A DNA stretch of 64,000 bases from Aralia elata (lineage: Eukaryota > Streptophyta > Magnoliopsida > Apiales > Araliaceae), in contig JAVJAP010000114.1 of the NCBI GenBank assembly GCA_034770075.1, positions 124,001 to 188,000 of the forward strand, read 5' to 3'. The notes below the pieces were generated by a model. The model did not search any database. It saw only the letters and a list, made by a program, of their open reading frames with translations, and had not been told where the DNA came from. Position numbers and translations under genes: made by a program. Shown piece by piece: positions 23,505-35,711 of the stretch; position 1 is the first letter of the stretch; every line of letters starts with the position of its first letter.

Positions 23505-23780
23505 CAATCCCTCGTGAGTTGATGATTTTCTATTTGACGAGTTATGAAATCGTAAGAACACCTTCAAGCATTCATGGTCATTGTACGTGAGTGAGGTCGA
23601 ATTCAAAAGAAACTACCTTCCCTCGTCACAGGCACTCTGTCTCCATCCTCGACAACGTCCTTAGCAGGATTGACGTCATATGACAAATGCACTGTGCGAT
23701 GCAGCATTCAGTAGGGGTTTCTCTTTCATAATTTTTTTTCGTATTATCTTTTCTCTTTATTAGCCCACTTCACTTGTCTC
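22561..23780 (-). other. Element C interior, no recognisable gene
   Basis: Contains T-runs at 22569-22590 and about 23467-23505 (A-runs on the element's own strand). A 115-codon plus-strand ORF at 23041-23388 lies against the element's orientation and matches nothing I recognise. Confidence 0.4.
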
Positions 23781-24265
23781 GTTTTCTTAGGCTATTCAAA
23801 GTTACCCATTTAACGAGTTTTGGACCAATGACTCCCGAACCAGACGGTTTTGGGGCATTAGGTGTACAGACACCCCTTCGAGTTTATTTACTCGAGTAAC
23901 AAAGGCCACGGTTCGAGACAAGCTGGTCTGCCCCATTCATTCTTTGCTTGACCTTGCGCAGGATTCGCTTTCTTAGGCTTGAGTTACCCATGTAGCGAGT
24001 GTTGGGCCGGTGACTCCCAAACCAGACGGCTTTAGGGCACCAGATGCAGAGACACCCTTTAGGCTTAATTACTCGAGTAGCCCATGCCACGATTCGAATC
24101 TGCTCGGGCTTCCTTTACTGTAATGCTCGTTTTCTTAGGCTCTGAGTTACCCATGTAATGAGTGTTGGGCCAGCGACTCCCAAACCAGATGGCTTTAGGG
24201 CACCAGGTGTAGAGACACCCCTCGGGCTTAATTACTCGAATAACCCAGGCCACGATTCGAGACAT
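23781..24265. repeat. Three diverged ~150-185 bp repeats
   Basis: Blocks starting near 23781, 23967 and 24128 share CGTTTTCTTAGGCT, GAGTTACCCATGTA, GACTCCCAAACCAGA, AGAGACACCC and TTAATTACTCGA landmarks in order. They differ by many substitutions and small indels. No coding role is visible. Confidence 0.75.
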
Positions 24266-25380
24266 TAGCTTGATAATCATTTATCGTCTGACTTCTTGAT
24301 ATTAGCTTGATAATTATTGACTGTCTGACCACGTGTTAATCGCCATCAACGTCGTCATAGCTTTATACCCCACAACTGAAAGTTTGTGCAAATGCAAAGT
24401 GAAGGCTGTCACATGAGGTCGATTCTGTCGCAAACGTTGCTTTGAATTAAGGCTTTGTACCCGATCAAAAGGTTGAATAGCCTTCTTCGTCTAATCATAC
24501 TCACGATCGTGCTCCACGGTTGCTTGTCAGAATTAATTCGATTCCTATCAAGCCAAATAAAATCCCCTTTCACGCGGATCATCGTATCCCGGGAAAACTA
24601 TGCTTGACAAATGCCAGATGATCGTACCGTTGATGATTGACATGAGGTAGCAGTTGATGATGATGGTGCATGTTGACGGGATTGTTGCATGGGTGCCAAC
24701 TTGCACGTCATCATTTCCTGGGTAGTTGACAAATGCCCCAGTGTTAAGTTGCTTTTCTTGTGATCTCCCTCATACTGGTTGCATTGATATCTCGCTGGGC
24801 TGACAAAAGATCCGGTCCTTTGACTTGTTGAAAGGCTTGGGGGATTTTTTGATTTTTGAAAATTTTTGATTTTTGATTTTTTTTTTTTTTTTTTTTTTTT
24901 TTGGTGGTCGAATTTGCCCCTACTCCGGTTCTCTGTGATTGTTAGGGGTTCTGATGTTTGATGGCTATGGTTTGATCCAAGCTGGGTTTGGGTTTGTCTT
25001 CGACCCATCCTTTGATCTCGTCAGGGGTATTGTCGATATGTGTCTCACACTGCTCAATCCCCATCAGATCGAAATCTAGCTCTATACCAAAATCGTGATC
25101 CTCCTTCAAATTTGGCCTATTGCTGGTCAGGCTAGAAGGCCTCAAATCGGGGTACCTGAAATAAAACAGAAATGCTTGTCATATATATAAAATATTTCAG
25201 CACATGATCTTCTTTTTGGATAACATGACAAAGGGACATGAGCGTGCAGGGATTTGAAATAAAACTCAGAATTTTAAAACCCATTGATCTTCTATTGGTC
25301 GGGTTTCACTGCTATCATCCTGGATTTACCCCTTCCTGGATATCACCTGCTGCATGGTCCAACCGACCATGGTGAGGTCA
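24266..25380 (-). other. Element C interior, mostly unassigned
   Basis: A minus-strand open stretch at 24942-25145 encodes an acidic peptide (GIELDFDLMGIEQCETH...) that I cannot place. A T-run at 24880-24901 is followed by the minus-strand 24598-25008 reading, which is low complexity around that run. No protease or reverse transcriptase motif is visible. Confidence 0.4.
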
Positions 25381-25520
25381 AGCAATGGAGCTCATTAGGG
25401 GGTGCATGGATCGCATTGGCATGGATCTGGCATTGATGGCATTTCTTGACATGAGTATCGCAGTCAGTTTTCATGGTTAGCCAGTAGTGACCCGTTCACA
25501 TGATTTTCTTTGCCAAAAAT
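25381..25520 (-). pseudogene. Element C integrase zinc-binding domain fragment
   Basis: Minus-strand translation here reads GYYWLTMKTDCDTHVKKC, then HQCQIHANAIHAPP. This is the H2C2-type zinc domain that opens integrase in Tat-lineage elements. The catalytic core should follow with a PWPFxxWGxD pattern; instead the frame reads SPWSVG and then a stop near 25345, so the domain is truncated. Confidence 0.7.
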
Positions 25521-25674
25521 GCTCCGCTCATATGGGCTCCGCACACATCGCCATGTACTTCGTTCATTAATCAGTGGGCTTCTTCGGCTTCCAGATATCT
25601 CAGCAGTCCCGTAGATAGGTCCCATTTATGCAAATTGTCTCCGCTTAGGAAGAATTTCACTGCCCATCTTTGGA

Positions 25675-26010
25675 TTATCTTTCCTCGGTCAGATCTGCAT
25701 TTTCGGGAGAGGAGCCGTCTCGAAGGAACTCTTTACTGTTTTGATACCAAGCCCATTTATGAGGGGCGTCACTATGGGAGATCTCTTCGATCTGATCCTC
25801 ATAGGCTGGATAAGTCTGTACCGCAATTTCCAGGGCTAATCTCAGTCCTAGGATGCATCCCTCGCATTCGGCCGTATTGTTGGAGTGGCAGAACTGTAAT
25901 TTCATGGCTACCGGCTTTTGCCATCTGGATGGGTGGAGTATGGACTTTACGGCCTCTCAGTTGGGTCCTAGGGGCAATCTCACAAAACCAACAAGGGCCG
26001 TAGTTTAGTA
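25675..26010 (-). pseudogene. Element C RNase H-like fragment
   Basis: The minus-strand reading NNTAECEGCILGLRLALEI matches the NNxAEYEALxxGLxxA signature of RNase H domains in Tat-lineage polyproteins. The upstream half is in another frame (LVTGTVLNYGPCWFCEIAP...), so at least one frameshift is present. It lies directly before the integrase zinc fragment, the expected Tat order. No reverse transcriptase precedes it. Confidence 0.65.
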
Positions 26011-26063
26011 CTGTGCCAGTTACAAGTTGGCAGATGCATGTCAACACTGATGCGTGATTATTA

Positions 26064-26096
<33 letters not shown>

Positions 26097-26780
26097 CGGT
26101 TCTCTAATCTTATCCTGCAAAACAAGGTCAGTGTTTGATGACAGGATAGTATTTAGAAGTTTTTAGAAAACCTTGGTACGTGGCACAGATTGCCTTCTTG
26201 CAAAACCATGTCAGTATTCTCTTTATATGTGCAGGTGATGTAATCACATGATACAAGACATATTTATTACGATGCTGATGATATGACAGTTGTATGTCAT
26301 CTACATGACATTTATTTATTTGACTGAACGATAAAAAGGCATGAAGAAGCTTCCCTTCCGTTAGGTTTATCAGAGGCTGACCTACCCTAGGGTTACTCTC
26401 GCGGGCTTTTCGGCATGAAGGTCCCCAAATCTTCGCAATCTACTCGTCTGAGTCCTTTCGATTGGAGCGGATTTGGGTGGTGCGTTTCCTGAGCCATCTC
26501 CGGGGAGCAGCCCCTTCGAGTCCAGTAATAAGCAACCGACAGGTTCGCCTCAGGAGGAGGTACTCTCTCAACATACATTCACATTCATCGTTCTCACCGC
26601 ATGCATATGATTACTTTGAAGTAAAGCAAATCCATTCAACCATTCATTCATTGGACAAAAGGCACACATTCACACACAACAATAAGTAAAACAAGTCAAA
26701 ATATCGCACGTACATACACATTCATGAATTTTAGAGGATATGATAGCATCAAGATTTGAACGCGGCTTAAGCCCTCTAAT
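26011..26780 (-). other. Element C 5' untranslated/leader region
   Basis: A T-run at about 26072-26096 and mixed sequence to the primer site. Short ORFs only; nothing recognisable. Confidence 0.45.
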
Positions 26781-26781
26781 G

Positions 26782-26799
26782 TCCCCAGCGGAGTCGCCA
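26782..26799 (-). other. Element C primer binding site
   Basis: Minus-strand TGGCGACTCCGCTGGGGA, two bases from the right LTR. This sequence is common as the primer site of plant Tat/Ogre-type elements. I do not assign the tRNA with certainty. Confidence 0.8.
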
Positions 26800-26801
26800 G
26801 C

Positions 26802-28869
26802 TGTCGACGCCGGGTTTTCTCGTCTTGCTTTGTCCTTTTCCTATTTTAGCCTTTTGATTTAATGATTCTTTGGAAAAGATCGGCATTGATGTCGACGGGG
26901 TTTTAAAAGATCGTTTTTTATGATGAACCAATTAACCAGAGTCGCCAGTTGGTATATTTGAAATGGATGTACCAACTCATCCGAGTTTTCGTTTTTTTAT
27001 AAATCGCTGGCTCATGTGTGACTCCGAATTAATTGGTCTGCGAATCGAGATTCATAGAGTTCGGGGGCTTGCTTAAGCGAGGGGAAGGTGTTAGGCACCC
27101 CCCGACTTCCGTGAAACACGGTTACCGCAATCTTGATGCTTTCCTATCCTTTAATTCATGAAGTGTGTGTGTACGCGCGCATGTGTGTGTGTGTGTGCCT
27201 ATGTGAATGTTGTGGTGAGTTTATATGAAAGAATCATTTGGATTTTTTTAGGGAAAGTCGTGCTTTAATTTGAGAACGCTTCAGAATGTCTTTTCGGTTT
27301 ATACGAGAAAGCTTTATTTTTTATTAGAAAGGTTTGATTTTAATTGTCAAAACTACAAGGTTTTCATTAGGTGTTGTTTTGGCAAAACAAGAGTTTTAAA
27401 CCTTCGTCAAAATAGGAATCGAGACCTATACGTTGCTTTCGTAACTCAAACAATGGGCAACTTCTAGAATCTCTTTAACCCTATGCACAACGGTTTAATA
27501 AAACGCCATTTATTTACAAAATCAATTTGTGTGATGTTTTGGAAAACGATTTTTTTTTTGCCTTCTCGTTAAAGAGGAATCAACATTCATTTGCACTTTC
27601 AATTTCTTATCCTCGTGATGCTAATACCCTACTTTGATTGATTTTATGAAAATCTTATCGTTTAGCTTTGAAATCAATTTCGTGTCATAAATCAAATCAA
27701 GCATAAACACGCGTCGGGGCTATTCATGGGCATGTAAGCCATCAAAATAACCCCGAACGCCTATAATCACAAGTTTCACTATTTCGGGGCCTTAAACACA
27801 TTTCTCGCCTTGGCGTCGTTTTAAGGCCCGACGATTACATATTTACAATGAAAGGTACATCGAGTTTATTACATATATCAAAAGATGTCCGTCATCAGAT
27901 TTGGACCACGGGGTCGCTTTCCTAGGCTCACATCCAAAATCGCTACACACCCACAAGATCCTAAAAATAGCAATCTAAAACAATCTATGCACAATACATC
28001 ATTACAACGAGCTAAAATTTCACCAAATGGATATCATCGGGCCATTAAGAGGAATTTCGTTCCATTTGGAACCCTCACTAATAGCCCTCAATCCATAGAT
28101 CCACAACAATACACAAGGAAACTACATTTAATATAATTTGGATGACGAAAGCTTAACAAAAATGGTAAAACAAAATGCTAAAACAAAGGATTTTTCACCT
28201 TGCAAATAATCCCAACAATATGTATGAATTTGTGTATTGAATAGAGTAGAAAATATGAGATGTAATCTCACAAAATGGGTACAATTTCTCTCTTCTTTTC
28301 TCTCTTTTCTCTCTATTTTTCTTGCTATTTTCTCCTTCTTTTTCTCTCTTTTTCAGCCGCTGCTGCTGCTCTCCTGTTTCTGTATGCAAAATGGCCTGAT
28401 AAGGGGCTGCCCTAGGCAGCCGCAGATAGATCCGCGGCTGGCCGCAGATAGATCCGCGGCTGGCCGCAGATCAATCCGCGGCTGGCCTCGGTTTCTCCGC
28501 GCCCGCCGCGCACTTCAGCCGTCTCGCGCACTACCATTATTTTAATCGTTTGGCCGCAGATCAATCCGCGGCTGGGTGGGCTGATTTTCTCATTTTTCGA
28601 ACCGCACCTCGACTCTCGTGTCGGATCATCGGTTTCTGCTGAAAGGCTTGCATTTTGCAGTCCGGGAACTGCTGGGAAACGTGCCACGTCATCCGGGAAT
28701 GCCCATTTCGGACAGCCTTATTGTCACGTCAGCTTTGGTTGCCAATCATTGCGGTGGTGTTGGGCGTTCGCACTTGTGCCCATTCCCTCGCCCTCACAGG
28801 TCGGTTCATTTGACGATTTTGCCCTCCTGTCACGGTTAGTATACGAAGCGCAAAATTTGGGTGTCTACA
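26802..28869 (-). repeat. Element C 5' LTR (right copy)
   Basis: 2068 bases, nearly identical to 17906-19952. Main differences are (GT)n and T-run lengths, a few point changes, and one extra ~22 bp GC-rich unit at about 28420-28450. Confidence 0.92.
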
Positions 28870-31800
28870 TGGGGAAGAAAAAAAAAATCTTTCTATAAAT
28901 TAAACCCCCATCCCCATACCATAGCTGCTGATTTCTTGTGTGCGAGCCCAAAATTCAGAGAGAGTTGTCGATAGAGAAGGAAACAAGCCGTGAATGACTG
29001 CCGGCTTCATTGCGTATTTCGGTAAAAGGAGAAGAACGGCCCATCGATCAGACCCAAGGTATACCAGTGAGCAAACTGTGCTAGTCCTCTAGTTAGAATG
29101 TCGTATAATTTTCTGTGGGTTGTTTTAGTTCTTCTGTATTTAGGCTGTATTGTACTGTGCTAGTTCTTTGTTGGGAAACTGGTGGACCTTAGAGGTTCTA
29201 ACAGAGGATAATGTTAATTCATACTATACCTTTGTTTTGAAATTATTGTTTGTGTGAATTGGGAAATCTGTATTGTGTTGGTTTGCATCACTGTGTAGAT
29301 TTATATCAATTGTGTTGGGTTATAGCAATATGTTGGTTGTATATAATATATTGAGTTGTTGGCATACCCTGAATTGGGGATGGGTCTTGGTTCTCTGTAA
29401 ATTAAAGAACCCTAGAATCCTCGTAGCTTAAAACTATACTGTAAACTGGTTGATTCGGTTAGAGCTCAATTATTTTTCTATGTTAATGGATGGGCTGATT
29501 CATAACACTGAAACCAATAGTGTGGCTATGGTTACTGTTAGCACAAAGCTTGTTGGTAAGGGGCTAAGCTTGTGGGTGTGCCTGTGTGCGGTATAGACTG
29601 CATGAACCCTTTAGGCAGTTGGGTGATTAAGGTGTTATTACCATCTAACCATATTTCTAGTATTATCCAGGTGGGATACAAAGTTTTTTTTTGAAAGCTA
29701 AGAATAAAGTCAAATTAGATATTTAATATTAACCAATAATGATACTGATTAATTATTATAAAGGCAACAACTATTTAATTATTGCCTAATCAATATTAAA
29801 GAATAATTAAAGATAAAATGAGAGTAAGAATAAAGATCATTATTACTCAGTTTTCATTAGGTGTTGTTTTGGCAAAACAAGAGTTTTAAACCTTCGTCAA
29901 AATAGGAATCGAGACCTATACGTTGCTTTCGTAACTCAAACAATGGGCAACTTCTAGAATCTCTTTAACCCTATGCACAACGGTTTAATAAAACGCCATT
30001 TATTTACAAAATCAATTTGTGTGATGTTTTGGAAAACGATTTTTTTTTTGCCTTCTCGTTAAAGAGGAATCAACATTCATTTGCACTTTCAATTTCTTAT
30101 CCTCGTGATGCTAATACCCTACTTTGATTGATTTTATGAAAATCTTATCGTTTAGCTTTGAAATCAATTTCGTGTCATAAATCAAATCAAGCATAAACAC
30201 GCGTCGGGGCTATTCATGGGCATGTAAGCCATCAAAATAACCCCGAACGCCTATAATCACAAGTTTCACTATTTCGGGGCCTTAAACACATTTCTCGCCT
30301 TGGCGTCGTTTTAAGGCCCGACGATTACATATTTACAATGAAAGGTACATCGAGTTTATTACATATATCAAAAGATGTCCGTCATCAGATTTGGACCACG
30401 GGGTCGCTTTCCTAGGCTCACATCCAAAATCGCTACACACCCACAAGATCCTAAAAATAGCAATCTAAAACAATCTATGCACAATACATCATTACAACGA
30501 GCTAAAATTTCACCAAATGGATATCATCGGGCCATTAAGAGGAATTTCGTTCCATTTGGAACCCTCACTAATAGCCCTCAATCCATAGATCCACAACAAT
30601 ACACAAGGAAACTACATTTAATATAATTTGGATGACGAAAGCTTAACAAAAATGGTAAAACAAAATGCTAAAACAAAGGATTTTTTTTCACCTTGCAAAT
30701 AATCCCAACAATATGTATGAATTTGTGTATTGAATAGAGTAGAAAATATGAGATGTAATCTCACAAAATGGGTACAATTTCTCTCTTCTTTTCTCTCTTT
30801 TCTCTCTATTTTTCTTGCTATTTTCTCCTTCTTTTTCTCTCTTTTTCAGCCGCTGCTGCTGCTCTCCTGTTTCTGTATGCAAAATGGCCTGATAAGGGGC
30901 TGCCCTAGGCAGCCGCAGATAGATCCGCGGCTGGCCGCAGATAGATCCGCGGCTGGCCGCAGATCAATCCGCGGCTGGCCTCGGTTTCTCCGCGCCCGCC
31001 GCGCACTTCAGCCGTCTCGCGCACTACCATTATTTTAATCGTTTGGCCGCAGATCAATCCGCGGCTGGGTGGGCTGATTTTCTCATTTTTCGAACCGCAC
31101 CTCGACTCTCGTGTCGGATCATCGGTTTCTGCTGAAAGGCTTGCATTTTGCAGTCCGGGAACTGCTGGGAAACGTGCCACGTCATCCGGGAATGCCCATT
31201 TCGGACAGCCTTATTGTCACGTCAGCTTTGGTTGCCAATCATTGCGGTGGTGTTGGGCGTTCGCACTTGTGCCCATTCCCTCGCCCTCACAGGTCGGTTC
31301 ATTTGACGATTTTGCCCTCCTGTCACGGTTAGTATACGAAGCGCAAAATTTGGGTGTCTACATGGGGAAGAAAAAAAAATCTTTCTATAAATTAAACCCC
31401 CATCCCCATACCATAGCTGCTGATTTCTTGTGTGCGAGCCCAAAATTCAGAGAGAGTTGTCGATAGAGAAGGAAACAAGCCGTGAATGACTGCCGGCTTC
31501 ATTGCGTATTTCGGTAAAAGGAGAAGAACGGCCCATCGATCAGACCCAAGGTATACCAGTGAGCAAACTGTGCTAGTCCTCTAGTTAGAATGTCGTATAA
31601 TTTTCTGTGGGTTGTTTTAGTTCTTCTGTATTTAGGCTGTATTGTACTGTGCTAGTTCTTTGTTGGGAAACTGGTGGACCTTAGAGGTTCTAACAGAGGA
31701 TAATGTTAATTCATACTATACCTTTGTTTTGAAATTATTGTTTGTGTGAATTGGGAAATCTGTATTGTGTTGGTTTGCATCACTGTGTAGATTTATATCA

Positions 31801-32341
31801 ATGTGTTGGGTTATAGCAATATGTTGGTTGTATATAATATATTGAGTTGTTGGCATACCCTGAATTGGGGATGGGTCTTGGTTCTCTGTAAATTAAAGAA
31901 CCCTAGAATCCTCGTAGCTTAAAACTATACTGTAAACTGGTTGATTCGGTTAGAGCTCAATTATTTTTCTATGTTAATGGATGGGCTGATTCACAACACT
32001 GAAACCAATAGTGTGGCTATGGTTACTGTTAGCACAAAGCTTGTTGGTAAGGGGCTAAGCTTGTGGGTGTGCCTGTGTGCGGTATAGACTGCATGAACCC
32101 TTTAGGCAGTTGGGTGATTAAGGTGTTATTACCATCTAACCATATTTCTAGTATTATCCAGGTGGGATACAAAGTTTTTTTTTGAAAGCTAAGAATAAAG
32201 TCAAATTAGATATTTAATATTAACCAATAATGATACTGATTAATTATTATAAAGGCAACAACTATTTAATTATTGCCTAATCAATATTAAAGAATAATTA
32301 AAGATAAAATGAGAGTAAGAATAAAGATCATTATTACTCAG
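27360..32341. repeat. ~2.49 kb tandem duplication across the element C/element B junction
   Basis: 27360-29850 is repeated head-to-tail as 29851-32341. Each unit holds the last ~1.5 kb of the C LTR followed by ~1 kb of the B LTR. Offset is 2490-2493 with a handful of differences, mostly homopolymer lengths. The junction at 29850/29851 joins B sequence ATTACTCAG to C sequence TTTTCATTAGG with about one base of shared sequence. It must postdate insertion of C. Confidence 0.93.
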
Positions 32342-34263
32342 TGTTAGTTAACAAATATTCAACTATTATTTAATTAATATTAAATAATAATTAAGTATGA
32401 ATAAAGTTAATAAAATAATTATTTATTATTTATTTCATTATTATTTGATTAAATAATAATCAAAATAAAGTTAATAGAATAAGTATTTATTATTTATTAA
32501 TAAAAATTTTTTTTAATAATAAGTAAATATAAATGAAGTTAATAAACTAATTATTTATTATAATAAATAATAAATAAATAAAGATTAATAAAATAATTAT
32601 TTATTATTTATTTATAAATAATAAATAAAGATAATAAATATTTAATAATAATAATAATAATTAAGTATTAATAAAGTTATTGAATAAGAAGAAAATTCAC
32701 TACTTAATCATTAATGAAATAATGATTAAGTATAAGGGAGATGTATAAGTTAATTATTTAGCTTTGACCCCTAATAAATAATGATTATAAACATTTAATG
32801 ACTAATTAAATATATTAAGTGTGTTAAGTATTAAGTCAATGTTGAATAAAGAACAAGTAAAATAATTACTAAATTACCCTTGAGGTAAATAGTGAGTAAC
32901 AAATAAGTAAGAGATCAACCATTAATTAGTTGTTAAATCATGTTAGCAATAAATAAAGGTTGTTAACCCATAGTTAGAGACAAGTAAGGGTAATAGTCGG
33001 AGTATTCAAAGTATGCATGATTAGTGAAAGGTCATTGAGTTAAGTTCTGTTTAGCTAATGATTAAACAGAAATTAAATAATAGATGGGGAATTGTTTAAG
33101 AAAAATAGCATAAGTAAGTGTATACAGTTATGCAATGCTAATGGATGAACCGATTTTATCAACTGATAGGTTATCCAAGATCAATTAATTAAAGCTAGAA
33201 TTTATCTGTAGCTGAGCAAACAGGCAAGTTCCTAATCCTAAACTTCTTACATTATTGCAAATTTTTCCTTACTCAACTTTTACATTGAGCATATTTCTAA
33301 TCCTTATGCATTACTTCTAATTCGTGCAAAAAGGTATATATATATATATACTGTTGCAAGATTAAGCTTGAGTTTTTTTATCTCCAAGCATGCCTGAAGT
33401 GGTCTAATTACTTTCAAAATTATTCCACATCTGTATTTTTATTGGCATTCACATTCGTGTATTTGAATTCGTATATTTAAATTCAGGAATTTATAAACCA
33501 TTCATGGTTAAGTCTGAACCTTTGTTCGGTCAGACAAATATGTGAAAATTTATAAAAGCTATCCGAACCAATCAAGGGTAAGGATTCTTAGACTATATGA
33601 ACACCCCTTTATTTATAAGGGAGTACCCCACATACCGTATATAAGGTACAAATAGCAGAATTAAATGTTATGCATATACATAGGGTACGCGAGGCTGATC
33701 CCCTCAAGTACGTTATTCTGTAGCCAGTAACCAGAGGGTCAACTAGCTATTGACTCCTTTGGAAGTTATCGTTCAAAGTCTATTTGACTATCAATTGTTC
33801 TAAAAGCATTTAATGTTCTTGCTTCTGATTATTCTATTGTTGAAATCCCTTTAATATCCCTTCATCATGATATATCTTTATTGTTGAACTTTAAACTTGC
33901 TGGGCAAACTCGTTGCTCATTCTTGCTATATCATGACTTCATTGCAGCTAAACCCGAGACGTCAGGGAAGAACAAAGGAAAAGAAAAGATGAAATGATAG
34001 ACTTCCCGTAGCAGACTTTAGATTCATGTATTAGTTAATTATTGTTAATGTAATTTAAATCCTGATAGCTATTTAGGGTATGGATTGTGTAAATGTTTAA
34101 GGTTAATCGTATTCTGGGACTAGTAACACCTTATAATGAACAACGTATGTTTATTTTATTCCGCACTTTTAGATATCATATGTTGTTAGAGGTGAATGTT
34201 TGTATTGGATCGTGATGACCAGATCCGGGTATTTGGAGACCCGAATTTGGGGGCGTCACAGGT

Positions 34264-34276
34264 TGGTATCAAAGCC
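34264..34276 (+). other. Element B primer binding site (initiator tRNA-Met type)
   Basis: TGGTATCAAAGCC three bases after the 5' LTR end. The standard plant initiator tRNA-Met site is TGGTATCAGAG, so there is one difference; element D shares the same variant. Confidence 0.8.
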
Positions 34277-34492
34277 ATAGGTTATAAACTTTAGGATCGC
34301 GAAACCTAGGATATAACCTTCATAGTAAACTCGTATCGAGTGTTAGGAGATAAATCGAGGAGATTTATCATATGTGGTTTTGATGAATTGGGGAATTCAT
34401 CGAGTCGAGTAGTACCCAATGAAATATAACTTCATTTCTTCAATGAATATATTTTATTGTTGTACTAATGTTAGTTTTTGTGTGTTTGTAGG

Positions 34493-35320
34493 ATGGCTGC
34501 TGTAGGGGAGACCAGTGGAGCCCGTGAGGAGGAGGTATTTATAGACATACCGGTAGTGGCGGAGCAGCTGGTGGGCTATGCTCCTATTGCCCCGGGATTG
34601 TTACAAGAGGAGTCCGAGCCGGAGGAGGACTACCACAGGGAGCTACCAGAGCCAGTAGTAGGTGGGGTGATGAGGTCCGGTAGTCAGGACCCTGATACTG
34701 AGGAGGAGGATCCCGAGGCCGAGGGGGAGGAGCCACCTGCTGATATTGATGGTATGGGGTCCATTGCTGATGATATCATCGAGGGGTTGACTGACAGAAA
34801 TGAGGAGTTGGAGGCTCGGATTGCTCATTTGGAGGAGCAAAACCAGACCCATCAGTTTATGGAGGACCAGTACAGAGACCTAGCCTACCAGCTCGAGCAT
34901 GATTTAGGGGTGGCTAAGGTACAGCTGCAGGGCTACGAGTCCTCAGCACAGCAGGTCGGACCACTGCTACATCAGCTAGTGGCCCGAAATGCTGAGTTGA
35001 GAGAGAGGTTGGAGCAGAGGGACCTGCAGATCGCCCACCTGAGGGCAAAACAGGAGGCTATGAGGTTCGAGGCTGGACTGGAGGTGGCTGCGAGGATGCG
35101 CGTCAGGGAGGCCTGGGCCAGGGAGGCCATGAGGGTTGATCAGCTGGAGGACCAGTTGGAGGCCAGAGCTGCGAGGATAGAGACCCTAGGCCATGCCCTA
35201 GATGCAGCTTACAGGAGACCCCGGACTGAGGTAGGGGAATCCAGTCGCTCTGTTCGTCGCAGGATCGGGGATGGAGCATTCTCTTCTGGTCAGCAGGCTC
35301 GGATCCGTCATGATGTATAG
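34493..35320 (+). CDS. Extra ORF upstream of gag in element B (acidic/coiled-coil protein)
   Basis: 275 codons, from ATG at 34493 to TAG at 35318-35320. Function is unknown. Residues 1-90 are strongly acidic (clusters of EE/ED). Residues about 95-235 are heptad-rich and predicted by eye to be coiled coil (NEELEARIAHLEEQN and later LEDQLEARAARIETL). The C-terminus is basic (SVRRRIGDG). A homologous ORF sits at the same place in element D, so it is conserved between two families rather than a chance frame. The ATG lies one base after TTTGTAG, a splice-acceptor-like sequence also present in D. Extra ORFs are known in plant Ty3/gypsy elements; a role in RNA or particle assembly is only a guess. 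Confidence 0.7.
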   Translation: MAAVGETSGAREEEVFIDIPVVAEQLVGYAPIAPGLLQEESEPEEDYHRELPEPVVGGVMRSGSQDPDTEEEDPEAEGEEPPADIDGMGSIADDIIEGLTDRNEELEARIAHLEEQNQTHQFMEDQYRDLAYQLEHDLGVAKVQLQGYESSAQQVGPLLHQLVARNAELRERLEQRDLQIAHLRAKQEAMRFEAGLEVAARMRVREAWAREAMRVDQLEDQLEARAARIETLGHALDAAYRRPRTEVGESSRSVRRRIGDGAFSSGQQARIRHDV

Positions 35321-35711
35321 TGATGGGATAGGATGGTTGTTTAGTTGCTAGTACAGTCAGTCCCACCTTTTGTTATATTAGGGACGTATGCATATTTGTA
35401 TTGTGAAACATTTTATTTGCTTTCTTGTTGGGGTAGTAGTCAAACCCCAACTTTTGTTGCCTTAGAGGATGGGCAGTATCATTCCCCACTTTTTGTTTTA
35501 GGGGATGTTTGGTAGGACACTAGTGGCGCATTTATAGCAGTATGCCACAGGTTTCGTCTTGTAACAAACGGTGGTATATGAATATAAATGCAGATGTTTC
35601 ACTTAAATCGAATGTGTTGATAGATATTTTACCTTTGATTGCTTATTTTAATAACATGACGTGTAAAATGTAAATCTATAGGTAAAAGTCATCAGTTTCC
35701 TTATTCAAACC
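35321..35711 (+). other. Spacer between extra ORF and gag-pol in element B
   Basis: 391 bases without coding potential; the corresponding spacer in D is 393 bases and shares blocks such as TATATTAGGG and TATGCCACA. The conservation suggests a regulatory or RNA role. Confidence 0.5.

Larger units (their letters stand above)
17906..28869 (-). mobile_element. Element C: Tat/Ogre-type Ty3/gypsy retrotransposon, non-autonomous, inserted in element B 5' LTR
   Basis: LTRs 17906-19952 and 26802-28869 flank a 6.85 kb interior. TGGGG at 17901-17905 and 28870-28874 is the target duplication. The primer site beside the right LTR and the purine tract beside the left LTR show minus-strand orientation. The minus-strand interior retains RNase H and integrase zinc-domain fragments but no intact gag, protease or reverse transcriptase. 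Its PPT-proximal part is two large tandem arrays, a habit documented for Tat-lineage 3' untranslated regions. LTRs are nearly identical, so this insertion is recent. Confidence 0.9.
17006..34260 (+). repeat. Element B 5' LTR, split and partly duplicated
   Basis: Segments 17006-17905, 28870-29850 and 31363-34260 align in order with the uninterrupted 3' LTR (40276-44061). The first gap is element C; the second is a tandem duplication that repeats C and B sequence. The 32340-32700 stretch is very AT-rich low-complexity sequence, mirrored at about 42150-42500 in the 3' LTR. Confidence 0.9.

Noticed and set aside
25500..26003. 167-codon plus-strand ORF
   Set aside because: It is the antisense shadow of the RNase H and integrase fragments of element C.
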